Assembly: GCF_003852525.1 (NCBI RefSeq)
Contig: NZ_QAJL01000001.1
Location: forward strand, 1 to 64,000
Length of the DNA: 64,000 nt
Direction: 5' to 3'
Source: Pedobacter sp. KBW06
GTDB taxonomy: Bacteria > Bacteroidota > Bacteroidia > Sphingobacteriales > Sphingobacteriaceae
Positions 24,647-34,021 of this stretch are shown piece by piece; the stretch's first letter is position 1; the number at the start of each line of letters is the position of its first letter. The position numbers and the translations under genes are program-made. The notes beneath the pieces were generated by a model that made no database searches, was not told the origin of the DNA, and saw only the letters and a program-made list of their open reading frames with translations.

Positions 24647-25081
24647 TTAATAAACCGAATCGCTCTTCTCAAAATGAGGGTTTTCAGGCTCCGCTACAAC
24701 CGGGTTTAAATCTTTGTTTATCGCTGTGTATTGCGCCATTGCCTGAGGATGCAAAGCCAGAATTCCATTTACCTGGTCTTCTTTTCCTGTGGCAAGAAGT
24801 TCATTCAGCATTTTAACATCCTCCACATTCAGCTTATTATTTTCAAACTTCGCTGTCCAGTGGTTGATGAAATTGGATACCCTTTTTGTTTCCATTTCGG
24901 TGATGATCGGACTAAGGCTTTTTTTCAACTCATCGGCCTCGAAACGTTTCAAGTTATACGATGGATTAAAAGCTTTGAAAAAAGGCATGTTGTGCCGCGA
25001 TAATTTTCTAAAGGAAAGGAAGAGATAAGGCAGGACGACAATAGCTATCAGGATTAAAGCGCCAATGGTGAGGTTGTTCAT
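24647..25081 (-). CDS. Hypothetical protein with N-terminal membrane anchor
   Basis: 144 residues: one hydrophobic helix (about 6-25), then a basic stretch (FRKLSRHNMPFFKAFNPSY) and a soluble, mostly helical domain rich in charged residues. No family recognised. It lies upstream of the TetR gene on the same strand, with the TetR promoter between them. Function unknown. Confidence 0.7.
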   Translation of the reverse strand: MNNLTIGALILIAIVVLPYLFLSFRKLSRHNMPFFKAFNPSYNLKRFEADELKKSLSPIITEMETKRVSNFINHWTAKFENNKLNVEDVKMLNELLATGKEDQVNGILALHPQAMAQYTAINKDLNPVVAEPENPHFEKSDSVY

Positions 25082-25204
25082 AGAATATAAATTGTCTTAT
25101 GGCGGCAAAAGTAATAGAAAAATGAAGAATAAGAAATTGTATTCCCGATGTCATTTATTAAAATCAGGAGAAAACGGATTACAATTCCGTTTAGTTTTGT
25201 GGGT

Positions 25205-26041
25205 ATGAGGTGTACTTATCAACTGTTAACCGTCCTGTTTTTCTTATCTGGTTTCCAGGCACATTCCCAGATCCGGCTCATTGTCTTAGACCAGTACAAC
25301 TTAAAAAAAGGAGATACGATCCGGGCAAACTTATCCAGCCATGTCCACCTGGAATCAGAATCCGCTCCCCGTCCCACCAATACCCTATCCACGGAGATCC
25401 GGCTGCTTCAGAAAGCAAAGAAAATAAACTTAAATCCGTTTATCACCGCAGACCATACCTTATTAAAGTATCAGCCTCAGTTAACAGGAGCTGCATTCCT
25501 GGAGATCTCACAACGGAGTCTTGGCGAATATTCAAAAGAAGAATACCTCACTAACCTTAAAGAACAGGGATTGGTTCCCATAGCAAAACAACTGGAGTCT
25601 ATTCTCAATGGAAAAGACCGGGTAAAGGATACCGCAATATTTTACACCAAATCACTCATTAACATAGAGAAAAATAAACCTTTCTCAAAAGAGCCCATCA
25701 CCAATGATCATGAAATCACCCTGAAGAGCAACCCCGAGGGGGCGAGTTATGGAGATCAGCTCAGTGCATTGCTTACCCTTGGTGGCAAGCCTTTACCCAA
25801 TGCACCGGTTGTGCTCTACGTGAAGGCAAAATCCGGAAACATCATCAGTGAGCTGCTCAGTTCAGATGCCGATGGCATGCTGAATATCAAACTGGATATT
25901 GAAGGTATTTATTTTTTGCAGCACCTCTTTATCGCCAATGTGAGTACCAGTAATGAAGTCAGCAGTTTATGGACCACCTTTAGTTTTGAGTTTCAGAATA
26001 CGGTGCATAAACGCGATACGTATTCAGAATTCGGATTTTAA
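25205..26041 (+). CDS. Secreted protein with DUF4198/Ig-like layout, hypothetical
   Basis: 278 residues from the ATG at 25205 (MRCTYQLLTVLFFLSGFQAHSQ), which gives a clean signal peptide; an ATG at 25148 would bury it. The body begins with a strand-rich part (GDTIRANLSSHVHLESE) and ends with a beta-sandwich segment (GKPLPNAPVVLYVKAKSG... DADGMLNIKLDIEGIYFL) that resembles DUF4198 or other carbohydrate/metal-related Ig-like domains. Assignment is tentative. Single gene. Confidence 0.6.
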   Translation: MRCTYQLLTVLFFLSGFQAHSQIRLIVLDQYNLKKGDTIRANLSSHVHLESESAPRPTNTLSTEIRLLQKAKKINLNPFITADHTLLKYQPQLTGAAFLEISQRSLGEYSKEEYLTNLKEQGLVPIAKQLESILNGKDRVKDTAIFYTKSLINIEKNKPFSKEPITNDHEITLKSNPEGASYGDQLSALLTLGGKPLPNAPVVLYVKAKSGNIISELLSSDADGMLNIKLDIEGIYFLQHLFIANVSTSNEVSSLWTTFSFEFQNTVHKRDTYSEFGF

Positions 26042-26192
26042 GACTCCGTTTTTTGGATGCGCATGAATGCGGTAATGAACCTCGCTTGCGGGCTCATGAA
26101 TACCATTGAAAATAATAAATGTTAAGGAATAACATGCTGATGATCGCTTCTTAACCGATAAAGAACAATTGGATACTAATGAAAAATTAGGC

Positions 26193-26200
26193 TATTTTTG
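26193..26200 (+). promoter_or_regulatory. -7 element of the GAF protein gene
   Basis: TATTTTTG at 26193-26200 fits TAnnTTTG; the ATG is 12 bases further on. No clean -33 TTTG at the usual distance. Confidence 0.45.
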
Positions 26201-26211
26201 ATAAAAAAAAC

Positions 26212-28491
26212 ATGACGCTGCTTTCCATTCAGGATACCCCATTTGTTGTAAAACTGAGTTTCGACAAATTTATTGAGGCCATGGAGCAGGATCCATCTGA
26301 CAGTCAGAAGGCCCTGCTGGAAGAGGTTGCCTTACATCCGGAACTGCGGACAGGGATTACAGAACTGGCAGGAATTGAACCTCACCTCGGACTGATGTCA
26401 CGTTTACTGGCAGATTTTTTTCCGAAGGGTCTGACCCATAATGAAATCAAAGCACTCAGCATTCCCTATACAAATACGATTTTCAACCATACAGAACGGT
26501 TTAAGGACATCTTAACCGCAGCGGGCGACACCTTTAAAATGGACATCAGGGGCTTTGGTGAGCACCAGTTTTATGTCCTCAGCTGCTGTCTGATTTTAAA
26601 TCAATTTTACGGAACACAACTGGATTTCGGTAAGCCCCTGTTTTACGATATTCCCATGCAAAATGGCGTTGCCAAGCATTACAGGATCATGTACAACGGG
26701 GATTATTTAGAAGTAGAGCCTAATCCGAATGCTTCCAAACTCAGTCCGCAGGAGATCGACCTGCTGATCAATAACTTTGACGACCTGGAGCTCTGGAAGG
26801 AAAAGTTCCCTTCTAAAAGCTGGACCCTTAAAGGTTTTGCCCTGATGACCTTGTTTGATGCCACTACTGAAAATGCGGTATCGATCTTTAAAGAGAAGTT
26901 ATTGAAACTGAATGCAAATGATTTTCAGACCAGCATTGAATCTATATTTCAATCAATCTACCGGACTCCGGATTTACAGGTAGGGATTACACTCTACCAC
27001 CCGGAGGAGCATACTTTTGGGATCACCACGCTTGGACAACCCATCAAAAGCTTTATCTTACCGGATGTCGAGCAAAGAGCGGATCAGGAGGTATTGTGTG
27101 CCGGTTCTTATCGACGTTTGGTGAAAGAAAAACGGAGTTATGTCGTTTCAGATGCTCCCGCCCTTCAGGAATACGATCCGGAAAATGTTTTGCTGAACCG
27201 CTTTTTGGCACAGGATGTCAAAAGCTTTATCCTCGCACCAATCGTCAGGCATAATGTCTTGTTAGGTATTCTCGAAGTAGTTTCGCCAAGGGCGAAAGAC
27301 TTTAACAGCATCAATGTAAACAAGCTAGATGAGGTCATCCCTTTTTTAACGGATACCATCGAACGGCTCATTTCAGAACTCCGGGACCGGGTCCAGGTAG
27401 TCATTCAGGAAAAGTTCACGACCATTCACTCCAGTGTTTACTGGAAATTCCGTGCAGAAGCACAGCGCTTAATTTATAACCGGCAGCTGGGTTTAGGTTC
27501 TGGAACTACCGAAATTATTTTCCCTGAGGTTTATCCCCTATACGGTCAGATCGACATTAAAGGCTCCTCAGAGGCACGGAACCAAAGCATTCAACAGGAT
27601 TTCAGTACGCAGCTGCACCGCATATTTGCTATTCTCGAGCAGATGGCTGATACTTTTGAAAACATCGGGCAGGAAAAGGAGAGGGTGAGGGCATACTTAG
27701 TAGCGCTTTCTCTACCGCTTCAGGCAAGTACCGAACAGCAAATCAGCAATTATATAGAAAGCAGCATTCATCCTCTTTTTCATGAAGTAAAGGACACGGC
27801 TGCAGGTGCTTTAATCGATGGTTATTTTAAGTGTACCGACGAGAAAACGGGGAGCTTTCACATCAGCAGAAGACGGTATGAAAATACGGTTTCGATCATC
27901 AATGATGAAGTGGCGAAAATTCTGGATCAGGAACAGCTTCATGCACAGAAAATATTTCCTCACTATTATGAGCGTTTTAAGACAGATGGAGTGGAACACA
28001 ACCTGTATATCGGCGCTTCCATCTCCCCAAAACAGCACTTTGACTTTACAAAACTTCATGAACTGCGTCTTTGGCAACTGCGGACTTTAGTGAAAATGGA
28101 GATTGCCCATCACCGCTTAAAACCACATTTACCTTACCCTCTGGCCGTAACAACACTCCTGCTCAGCTACCATTCTGCAATCACCATCCGCTTTAGAATG
28201 GATGAAAAAAGATTTGATGTAGATGGCAGTTACAATGCAAGATTTGAAATTGCCAAGAAACGGATAGACAAAGCCAACATTAAAAATACGATGGAAAGGA
28301 TTACAGAGGCCGGTAAGGTCACGATCGTCTATACCAATGATACGGAATATGAGGAATACCTTAGCCACATCCGGATTTTAAGAGCAGAAAATCTGCTGGC
28401 GGCAGAAACAGAGCATTTGGAAGTCGAAGACCTTGTAGGCCTTTCCGGTTTGAAGGCCCTTAGGCTGAAGATTATACACGCAACGTCATAA
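26212..28491 (+). CDS. Large GAF-domain protein, function unknown
   Basis: 759 residues with no signal peptide or membrane helix. A GAF domain is visible at about 240-385 (DFQTSIESIFQSIYRTPDLQVGITLYHPEEHTFG... SFILAPIVRHNVLLGILEVVSPRAKDFN). The N-terminal ~200 and C-terminal ~370 residues match nothing I know; the C-terminal part is helix-rich and has many basic-acidic clusters. No kinase, cyclase, HTH or GGDEF motif is seen, so it is a GAF sensor without a recognisable output. Single gene. The family recurs in Bacteroidota as an uncharacterised cytoplasmic protein. Confidence 0.8.
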   Translation: MTLLSIQDTPFVVKLSFDKFIEAMEQDPSDSQKALLEEVALHPELRTGITELAGIEPHLGLMSRLLADFFPKGLTHNEIKALSIPYTNTIFNHTERFKDILTAAGDTFKMDIRGFGEHQFYVLSCCLILNQFYGTQLDFGKPLFYDIPMQNGVAKHYRIMYNGDYLEVEPNPNASKLSPQEIDLLINNFDDLELWKEKFPSKSWTLKGFALMTLFDATTENAVSIFKEKLLKLNANDFQTSIESIFQSIYRTPDLQVGITLYHPEEHTFGITTLGQPIKSFILPDVEQRADQEVLCAGSYRRLVKEKRSYVVSDAPALQEYDPENVLLNRFLAQDVKSFILAPIVRHNVLLGILEVVSPRAKDFNSINVNKLDEVIPFLTDTIERLISELRDRVQVVIQEKFTTIHSSVYWKFRAEAQRLIYNRQLGLGSGTTEIIFPEVYPLYGQIDIKGSSEARNQSIQQDFSTQLHRIFAILEQMADTFENIGQEKERVRAYLVALSLPLQASTEQQISNYIESSIHPLFHEVKDTAAGALIDGYFKCTDEKTGSFHISRRRYENTVSIINDEVAKILDQEQLHAQKIFPHYYERFKTDGVEHNLYIGASISPKQHFDFTKLHELRLWQLRTLVKMEIAHHRLKPHLPYPLAVTTLLLSYHSAITIRFRMDEKRFDVDGSYNARFEIAKKRIDKANIKNTMERITEAGKVTIVYTNDTEYEEYLSHIRILRAENLLAAETEHLEVEDLVGLSGLKALRLKIIHATS

Positions 28492-28547
28492 ATTAAAATT
28501 TAAGGCTTCAGGAAGCAGATAAATAAGCCGAATCATTACCTTTAATC

Positions 28548-29168
28548 ATGATGAAACCTACCACTATAAAAGCGCTGCTTCTCGATATAGGTGGTGTACT
28601 GCTCACCAATGGCTGGGATAGTGCATCCCGGAAACTGGCAGCCGAACATTTTGCGATTGACTTAAAGGACCTGAATGATCGTCACCGCATCATTTTTGAG
28701 GCTTATGAATCGGGAAAAATGACCCTGGATGAGTACCTCAACCTCCTGATCTTTTGCAAGGAACGTGATTTTAGCATTTCCGAATTTAAGGATTTCATGT
28801 ATGGGCAATCTCAGCCTTATCCGGAAATGATTGCCCTGATCAAACAGTTAAAACAAAAATATGGCCTGCAGATTATCGCTGTGAACAACGAAGGCCGGGA
28901 GTTGAATGAATACAGGGTGAACAAATTTGACCTGAAAAGTGTTTTTGACATCTTCTCTTCTTCCTGTTTTGTGCACACCCGCAAACCAGACAGAGATTTT
29001 TATACCCTCGCCCTTGACCTGGGACAGGTTAAAAAAGAAGAAGTCATTTACCTGGACGACAGGTCCGTTTTCATTCAGGCGGCACAGCTGCTGGGCATTC
29101 CCGGAATTCAGCACAACAACGTTGAAATGACCAGACTGGAGTTTGAAGCATACGGATTAAAGGTATAG
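28548..29168 (+). CDS. HAD-family hydrolase
   Basis: 206 residues. HAD motif I LLLDIGGVLL (about 10-19; nucleophile Asp, with Gly at the usual second-Asp position +2), motif II around AVNNEGRE, motif III Lys in HTRKPD, motif IV IYLDDRS. The second catalytic Asp of motif I is replaced (DIG rather than DxD), as in several phosphatase-like HADs that act on other bonds, for example haloacid or epoxide-type. Substrate unknown. It starts 57 bases after the GAF gene and may share its transcript. Confidence 0.88.
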   Translation: MMKPTTIKALLLDIGGVLLTNGWDSASRKLAAEHFAIDLKDLNDRHRIIFEAYESGKMTLDEYLNLLIFCKERDFSISEFKDFMYGQSQPYPEMIALIKQLKQKYGLQIIAVNNEGRELNEYRVNKFDLKSVFDIFSSSCFVHTRKPDRDFYTLALDLGQVKKEEVIYLDDRSVFIQAAQLLGIPGIQHNNVEMTRLEFEAYGLKV

Positions 29169-29174
29169 TATGGC

Positions 29175-29918
29175 TTAGTGTTTCAGGTATTTGCAGGGAA
29201 CATTTTGAGGGTGATAATCGATGCCATAGGACTCTTTAAGTAATCTCGTCACAATTTCTGATTGGATGTACTCATTTCTATGCATTTGAGGCAATAAACC
29301 CATCATGGCATAACTGATCGGGTTGACCGCAGGAATCAGTGTTTCCCAATCGTATCCTTTCCCCCAGATCAATCCTGGAACTGTTATTTTAAGGTCTGCA
29401 CCCCGGGCAATCAGGTAGTCCAATACCTCCGCCGATTGATGGCCATTTTGGTTTACGGTATGAAAAACGGAAGTCTGTCCGCCAAAACCGTTTTCATCTG
29501 TACCTGCTTTTACATCGACATCCATTCCATGTCTCAACAGGACTTCCGCAGCTGCACAATGGTTAAACTCAGCAGAGATGTGCAATAAAGAGGCTTCATA
29601 CAAGGGAGTGTAGGCACAGCGAAGGCTGTATTTTCTATGGATTAGACCAGGATCACCTTTAAGCTGCTTTTCAAGCGCGGCTGCATCGTCCAGCAGTACC
29701 GCAAGAAGAACCTTGTCGTCAAACCGGAGTCCATAATCTACAAATATTTTCACGATGGATTTAAATGCAGGACTTCTCGTGTATTCACTTGTCAGTTCAT
29801 AGAGCAAAGGTTCATTACGAAACAATGAATTGGGATCAAGGCCCCTGGCAAAAGCTGCGCTGATCCCTGCAAGATCATGGACTTCTATGAGATTGGCAAA
29901 CTCCTGTAAATCTTTCAT
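29175..29918 (-). CDS. Ankyrin-repeat protein
   Basis: 247 residues with ankyrin-like repeats: DLAGISAAFARGLDPNSL (about 14-31), TPLYEASLLHISAEFNHCAAAEVLLRHGMDVDV (about 108-140), and HQSAEVLDYLIARGADLKI (about 160-178). No signal peptide. Ankyrin proteins mediate protein contacts; the partner is unknown. Convergent with the HAD gene and divergent from the MarR gene. Confidence 0.85.
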   Translation of the reverse strand: MKDLQEFANLIEVHDLAGISAAFARGLDPNSLFRNEPLLYELTSEYTRSPAFKSIVKIFVDYGLRFDDKVLLAVLLDDAAALEKQLKGDPGLIHRKYSLRCAYTPLYEASLLHISAEFNHCAAAEVLLRHGMDVDVKAGTDENGFGGQTSVFHTVNQNGHQSAEVLDYLIARGADLKITVPGLIWGKGYDWETLIPAVNPISYAMMGLLPQMHRNEYIQSEIVTRLLKESYGIDYHPQNVPCKYLKH

Positions 29919-30030
29919 GGCAATTCCTTTAAGCCCCTTGTTTTATCCCTGTCATTTACTTGTTAATTTACGACAATTTACCTGAAATTACACTTTTAAT
30001 TTTGAGCTTTCCTCCCAGCCTGTTACATTT

Positions 30031-30056
30031 GGTAAATATTTACGTAAATACTTACC
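30031..30056. promoter_or_regulatory. MarR operator palindrome
   Basis: A 26-base palindrome with one mismatched pair; its core TATTTACGTAAATA (30037-30050) is perfect. A TTTG at 30028-30031 overlaps its left end. It ends three bases before the MarR ATG, so binding would block transcription of the MarR-GNAT pair. Confidence 0.7.
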
Positions 30057-30059
30057 TAT

Positions 30060-30539
30060 ATGAAACAAAACATCATCAATGAACTGGGCGCTTTAGCCAT
30101 TGGAAGCCGCATGAGAAGGCTTCACGATGCTTTATCCAGAGATGCATCTAAAATATATGAGGAGTATGAATTACAATTTGACATCAAATACTTTCCTATT
30201 TTCTACCTGATCAGCAGGAGAAAACAGATCGGGATCATGGACATTGCAGAAGAACTGAGCCTCACCCATCCTGCCATTATCCACCTCGCAAAAGAGTTAG
30301 AGAAGAAGGGATATATTGAGTCGATTGCTGCCCCGGAAGATCAGCGAAAACGGATGCTCCGCCTCTCGGCAAAAGGAAAGAAAAGCCTTCCTTCTTTTGA
30401 AAAGGTTTGGGAAAAAATTGGCCGGTTGAACCAGCAGCTTTTTGAGCAACAACACCAGCTGCTTCAAACACTCGATGCCATAGAGCAAACCTTAGACGAA
30501 AAATCATATTACAGAAGATTTCAAGACAATTTAAAATAA
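30060..30539 (+). CDS. MarR-family regulator
   Basis: 159 residues with the MarR winged helix: IGIMDIAEELSLTHPAIIHLAKELEKKGYI (about 58-87) and the wing motif PEDQRKRMLRLSAKGKK (about 93-109). It probably senses a small molecule and represses its own operon. The stop codon overlaps the start of the acetyltransferase by one base (TAATG), so both are co-translated. Confidence 0.92.
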   Translation: MKQNIINELGALAIGSRMRRLHDALSRDASKIYEEYELQFDIKYFPIFYLISRRKQIGIMDIAEELSLTHPAIIHLAKELEKKGYIESIAAPEDQRKRMLRLSAKGKKSLPSFEKVWEKIGRLNQQLFEQQHQLLQTLDAIEQTLDEKSYYRRFQDNLK

Positions 30540-31249
30540 TGAATACAAATGAATATCAGGTGCAAGACCAGGTAACGCTGCTTGACCGTCCAATCTGGAA
30601 TGCTTTAAACAGCAAACATTCCGGTTTCGCCCTTGGCAACGAATACGCAAAAAGATATCCTTCCCATATTCTTCCTTTTATAGGTCTTGACCTGGATTCA
30701 GCGCAGCCATTGGAGCAGCTGAAAGCATGGATGAAGCCGGATGAAATTGTGTATGCGATTGGCGACCTTCCACAGATTCCTGATTCCTGGCAATTGTTAA
30801 ACCAGCTGGATTGTGTGCAGATGTTTTGCCCTGAGCTGAGCGTTACGACCTTAGATGAAACTATAGAGATCATCACCCTGAAAGAAGAAGACCGGGCAGA
30901 AATGTTCGAACTCATTACCAGCGTACAGCCTGGATATTTTGCCAAAGACACGCCCCTTCTTGGGCATTATAATGGCATTCGTGTGAAGGGAAAATTGATT
31001 TCTATGTCGGGCGAAAGACTGGGTCTGGATGCTTTCACAGAACTGAGTGCAGTATGTACCCATCCGGATTTTACAGGTAAAGGCCTGGCCTTTCAGTTGG
31101 TTTTAAAGACCTGTCTGGATATGTTTCAACGCGGCACAAAACCTTTTTTACATGTGCTAAACAGCAATACCAGGGCCATCAACCTATACGAAAGACTGGG
31201 CTTTGTGAAAAGGAAAGACATTGCCTTTAACCAGCTTAAATCATTATAA
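30539..31249 (+). CDS. GNAT-family acetyltransferase
   Basis: 236 residues; the GNAT domain is in the second half, with the acetyl-CoA loop in VCTHPDFTGKGLAFQLV (about 178-194) and the C-terminal LNSNTRAINLYERLGF, typical of this superfamily. The N-terminal ~100 residues (VYAIGDLPQIPDSWQLLNQLDCVQMF) form a second, degenerate GNAT-like or FR47-like half. Co-translated with the MarR gene, so its substrate is probably the MarR effector or a related compound. Confidence 0.88.
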   Translation: MNTNEYQVQDQVTLLDRPIWNALNSKHSGFALGNEYAKRYPSHILPFIGLDLDSAQPLEQLKAWMKPDEIVYAIGDLPQIPDSWQLLNQLDCVQMFCPELSVTTLDETIEIITLKEEDRAEMFELITSVQPGYFAKDTPLLGHYNGIRVKGKLISMSGERLGLDAFTELSAVCTHPDFTGKGLAFQLVLKTCLDMFQRGTKPFLHVLNSNTRAINLYERLGFVKRKDIAFNQLKSL

Positions 31250-31402
31250 ATCTTAAAAAAGTCTCCCCCCCCCTTTTTATAGATCATAATTGTTTTTTCT
31301 ACCTGAGCCGGAACAGGAAAATCTCCTGTTTCTGCTTAGGAGAAGAGGCATCACCTGCCAATAGGAGTAAAATGTCTGGTTAAATCAGTAGCTTTATCTC
31401 AG

Positions 31403-31744
31403 ATGGAAATTATCATTAAAGAAATAGCTGTTTATGCAGCCCAATTCATAGAATTGCTGGCCGTTATTGTGATCCTCTTCTCTTCGGTAAAGGCAATTGT
31501 CCACTATTTGAAGGACATCAGCAGAAAATCAACCGGATTTTTACCGCATATCAGTATCCGCTTGAATTTAGGTAAATCTCTGGCGATTGCCCTGGAACTC
31601 CTTCTTGGTGCTGATATCTTAAAAACCGCCATTGCCCCCGGATGGACCGAAATTGGACAGCTTGCAGCTATAGCGACTTTAAGAACCGCCTTAAATTACT
31701 TCCTCGAAAGGGAATTAAAAAATTCCAATCCTAAAGGAGAATAA
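31403..31744 (+). CDS. DUF1622 small membrane protein
   Basis: 113 residues with three hydrophobic helices. The pattern of a central RLNLGKSLAIALELLLGADILKTAIAP and the closing ALNYFLERE matches the DUF1622 family, whose role is unknown. Single gene, five bases from the convergent cupin gene. Confidence 0.85.
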   Translation: MEIIIKEIAVYAAQFIELLAVIVILFSSVKAIVHYLKDISRKSTGFLPHISIRLNLGKSLAIALELLLGADILKTAIAPGWTEIGQLAAIATLRTALNYFLERELKNSNPKGE

Positions 31745-31749
31745 TCCGG

Positions 31750-32109
31750 TTAATCTTGTTTTGCTGCCAGGAATGCACCATCTACAATAAACAGTTTCAC
31801 TCCATTTTCAGAAATTGAACGGTGGGAACTCAGTTCATCTGAAACCTGATAAGACATTCCTTTCGTTAATTTATACTGAGTTCCATCAGAAAGCTCGCTG
31901 ATCATTTCTCCTTCAAGGCAATAAATGATGTGTCCTTTGCTGCACCAATGATCCGCTTTATAGTCTTTTGAGTATTCTACTATCCTGATCCGTAAATCGC
32001 CATAGCTGATCGTTTTCCAGTAAGCCGTTCCGGTTTCGCCCTGATGTTCGGTGGCTGGTATGTTTTCCCAATCTGTGTTTTGAAAAGGGATATTTCCTGA
32101 GTTGATCAT
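31750..32109 (-). CDS. DHCW-motif cupin-fold protein
   Basis: 119 residues forming one small cupin barrel. The conserved stretch DHWCSKGHIIYCLEGEM (about 55-71) contains the family's DHxC pattern, and GMSYQVSDELSSHRSIS near the end holds a second His. Such proteins bind a metal or a small molecule; no enzyme role is established. Gap of two bases from the upstream GNAT gene, so they form an operon. Confidence 0.88.
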   Translation of the reverse strand: MINSGNIPFQNTDWENIPATEHQGETGTAYWKTISYGDLRIRIVEYSKDYKADHWCSKGHIIYCLEGEMISELSDGTQYKLTKGMSYQVSDELSSHRSISENGVKLFIVDGAFLAAKQD

Positions 32110-32111
32110 AT

Positions 32112-32897
32112 TTATGGTTTAAGGGGAATGTGATAAGTATTCACGTCTTTTACAGCGTTAAAGCCCAGTTTTACGTAGACGTATTCTCCTGCTTTTGAAG
32201 CATGTAAAACACAAAGCTTTTTTTGGTCGTTGATGCATTCCTTAAGCAAATGCACCGTCAGCTTTTTGGCCAATCCCTTTCCTCTCGATTCAGGTAAGGT
32301 TCCGATCATATGTAAACCGGCATTGCCCTGTGCATCATAGAAGATCAGTCCACATGCCGCAGCCTGGTTTTCATGATAGGCAATGAACAGCCTCAGCTTG
32401 TCCTTCCTGTTGATCAATGACGCCACCACTTCAGGACCTACATGGTAATTAAATGACTGCGCAGCAATGGAGGCAAATAAATCCGCCTTCTCCTGGTCTT
32501 GTACCTCTTCAAAATGAATTGCTGATGAGGCCTCATCATTAAATACGGCGGCCGACAGGTCGATCATCATTCCCAATTGTTTCATACGCGGAGTAAATCC
32601 CACAGCAGACAATGGTTCCTGATAACGTTCCGCAAGGGATTCAGTAAAGGTGATCATATTGGGCAATTCGCCGGCCTGGATCTGAACGGCTAATTTTTCA
32701 AATACCGAAGGTTCCGGATCCTGCTCCATGCCAAGGTTGAATATTCTTTTCGGCCAGTCTGAGTCCTTAACCAGGATTGCTTTAAAATCAGATGTGCTGA
32801 AAAGTGTGTTCGATTGCTGACCAACAAAGTCCCAAAACTCAAACATATTATTGATCACGATCCATTCTGCCGGATCTATATTTTCTTTTGCGCTCAT
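32112..32897 (-). CDS. GNAT-family acetyltransferase
   Basis: 261 residues. The GNAT core is C-terminal, with the acetyl-CoA loop in LPESRGKGLAKKLTVHLL (about 200-217) and the closing LHASKAGEYVYVKLGF. The N-terminal half resembles an extra domain found in two-part GNAT proteins of the same kind as the one at 30539. Followed at two bases by the cupin gene. Substrate unknown. Confidence 0.88.
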   Translation of the reverse strand: MSAKENIDPAEWIVINNMFEFWDFVGQQSNTLFSTSDFKAILVKDSDWPKRIFNLGMEQDPEPSVFEKLAVQIQAGELPNMITFTESLAERYQEPLSAVGFTPRMKQLGMMIDLSAAVFNDEASSAIHFEEVQDQEKADLFASIAAQSFNYHVGPEVVASLINRKDKLRLFIAYHENQAAACGLIFYDAQGNAGLHMIGTLPESRGKGLAKKLTVHLLKECINDQKKLCVLHASKAGEYVYVKLGFNAVKDVNTYHIPLKP

Positions 32898-32915
32898 AAA
32901 GCTTATTCTCTTTTT

Positions 32916-33917
32916 TTATTCTTTCACAATATACCAATCCATCCATTTTTTAAGCCATCCTATCCTTTCTTTGATAAATTTAGGACCGAAGAAGAAATTG
33001 GACCAGTCTTCAAAATGATCGTAATGGAATTTGAAGTAAAAGATCCACCAGGCGAATCCGAAATAGGGAATTGCCTTGACTTCTGCCGCTGATAATGGCC
33101 TGACCTTGTGGTAACCTGCCAGGAAAACCTGGAATGCATTGTCTGCCTCTTCCTGAGTCATTCGATTGGCGAGCACCTGCAGAAAATAATGTGCATAGAA
33201 AGAAGCCAGGTCATTCACCAGCTGTCCTTTTCCTGCAAAATCAAAATCGAAGAAGGTGATGTTTCCATCTTCCTGAAAATGAAAATTCTTAGGCAAGAAA
33301 TCGTAATGGCAATATCCATATCCAAATGAAGGAAGATCCATTTGTTCTATTTTCTTAAAAACCAGGCTTACGGCTTGCTCGAGGTAAGCATATTCCTCAT
33401 CTAATCCTTTAAATGCGGGTTTAATCGTTTCCATGGGCAAGGTCAACGTGGTGTTCAGGTTAAACTCCTCTCTTGGATGACTCAGCTCCAGATTGGCCGT
33501 AATCTGATGTATTTTTGCCATTTCGGTTCCAAATCGTGTCAGTTGTTCATCCGTCATGTTACCAACCACCTCCCCCTCGGCATAAGAAAACAAAACCCCA
33601 TACCGGGTTCCTTCGGCAGCGTTAAAAGCCTGGATTTCGTTTCCTTCCAGATCTTTAAGCGGATGAGCTACACTAGCGCCCCTCTGATTTAAAATATTCA
33701 GCAGTTCCAGTTCTCCTTTAATTTCATCCAATTTACGATGGGCGTCCCGGTAAATTTTAAAGATGTATCTGGAAGTTTGGTTCTCCAGAATATAAGTATC
33801 ACTCACATTGTGAATGAGCAGGCGGCAGCTCATTTCATGGAATCCGTATTTTTGTTCTATTACATCTTTTAAGGCCTTAGCGGAGAGCAGAGAGTACTGC
33901 GTGGGGAAGATATTCAT
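32916..33917 (-). CDS. APH-type phosphotransferase / kinase
   Basis: 333 residues from the ATG at 33917 (MNIFPTQYSLLSAKA); an upstream ATG would add a hydrophobic stretch that reads through the operon gap. The kinase core is clear: YCHYDFLPKNFHFQEDG (catalytic Asp, about residues 208-222) and FFDFDFAGKGQLVNDLASF (metal-binding Asp). This is the APH/CotH-like family, which includes homoserine kinase, choline kinase and aminoglycoside kinases; without close matches the substrate cannot be named. Upstream of the GNAT-cupin pair on the same strand. Confidence 0.9.
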   Translation of the reverse strand: MNIFPTQYSLLSAKALKDVIEQKYGFHEMSCRLLIHNVSDTYILENQTSRYIFKIYRDAHRKLDEIKGELELLNILNQRGASVAHPLKDLEGNEIQAFNAAEGTRYGVLFSYAEGEVVGNMTDEQLTRFGTEMAKIHQITANLELSHPREEFNLNTTLTLPMETIKPAFKGLDEEYAYLEQAVSLVFKKIEQMDLPSFGYGYCHYDFLPKNFHFQEDGNITFFDFDFAGKGQLVNDLASFYAHYFLQVLANRMTQEEADNAFQVFLAGYHKVRPLSAAEVKAIPYFGFAWWIFYFKFHYDHFEDWSNFFFGPKFIKERIGWLKKWMDWYIVKE

Positions 33918-34021
33918 ACCTTGCAATTTACATAAAACCTTCAAAGAGCACAACAAAAAACTCGGGTTGTACCTGTAAAAAGCAAGGTACAACCGGAGTT
34001 ATCAAGGTATAAAACCGAAGT

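Noticed and set aside
31261..31280. Run of nine C followed by five T between the GNAT and DUF1622 genes
   Set aside because: Could suggest phase variation, but it is not in a promoter spacer or coding region that I can identify, so slippage would have no clear effect.
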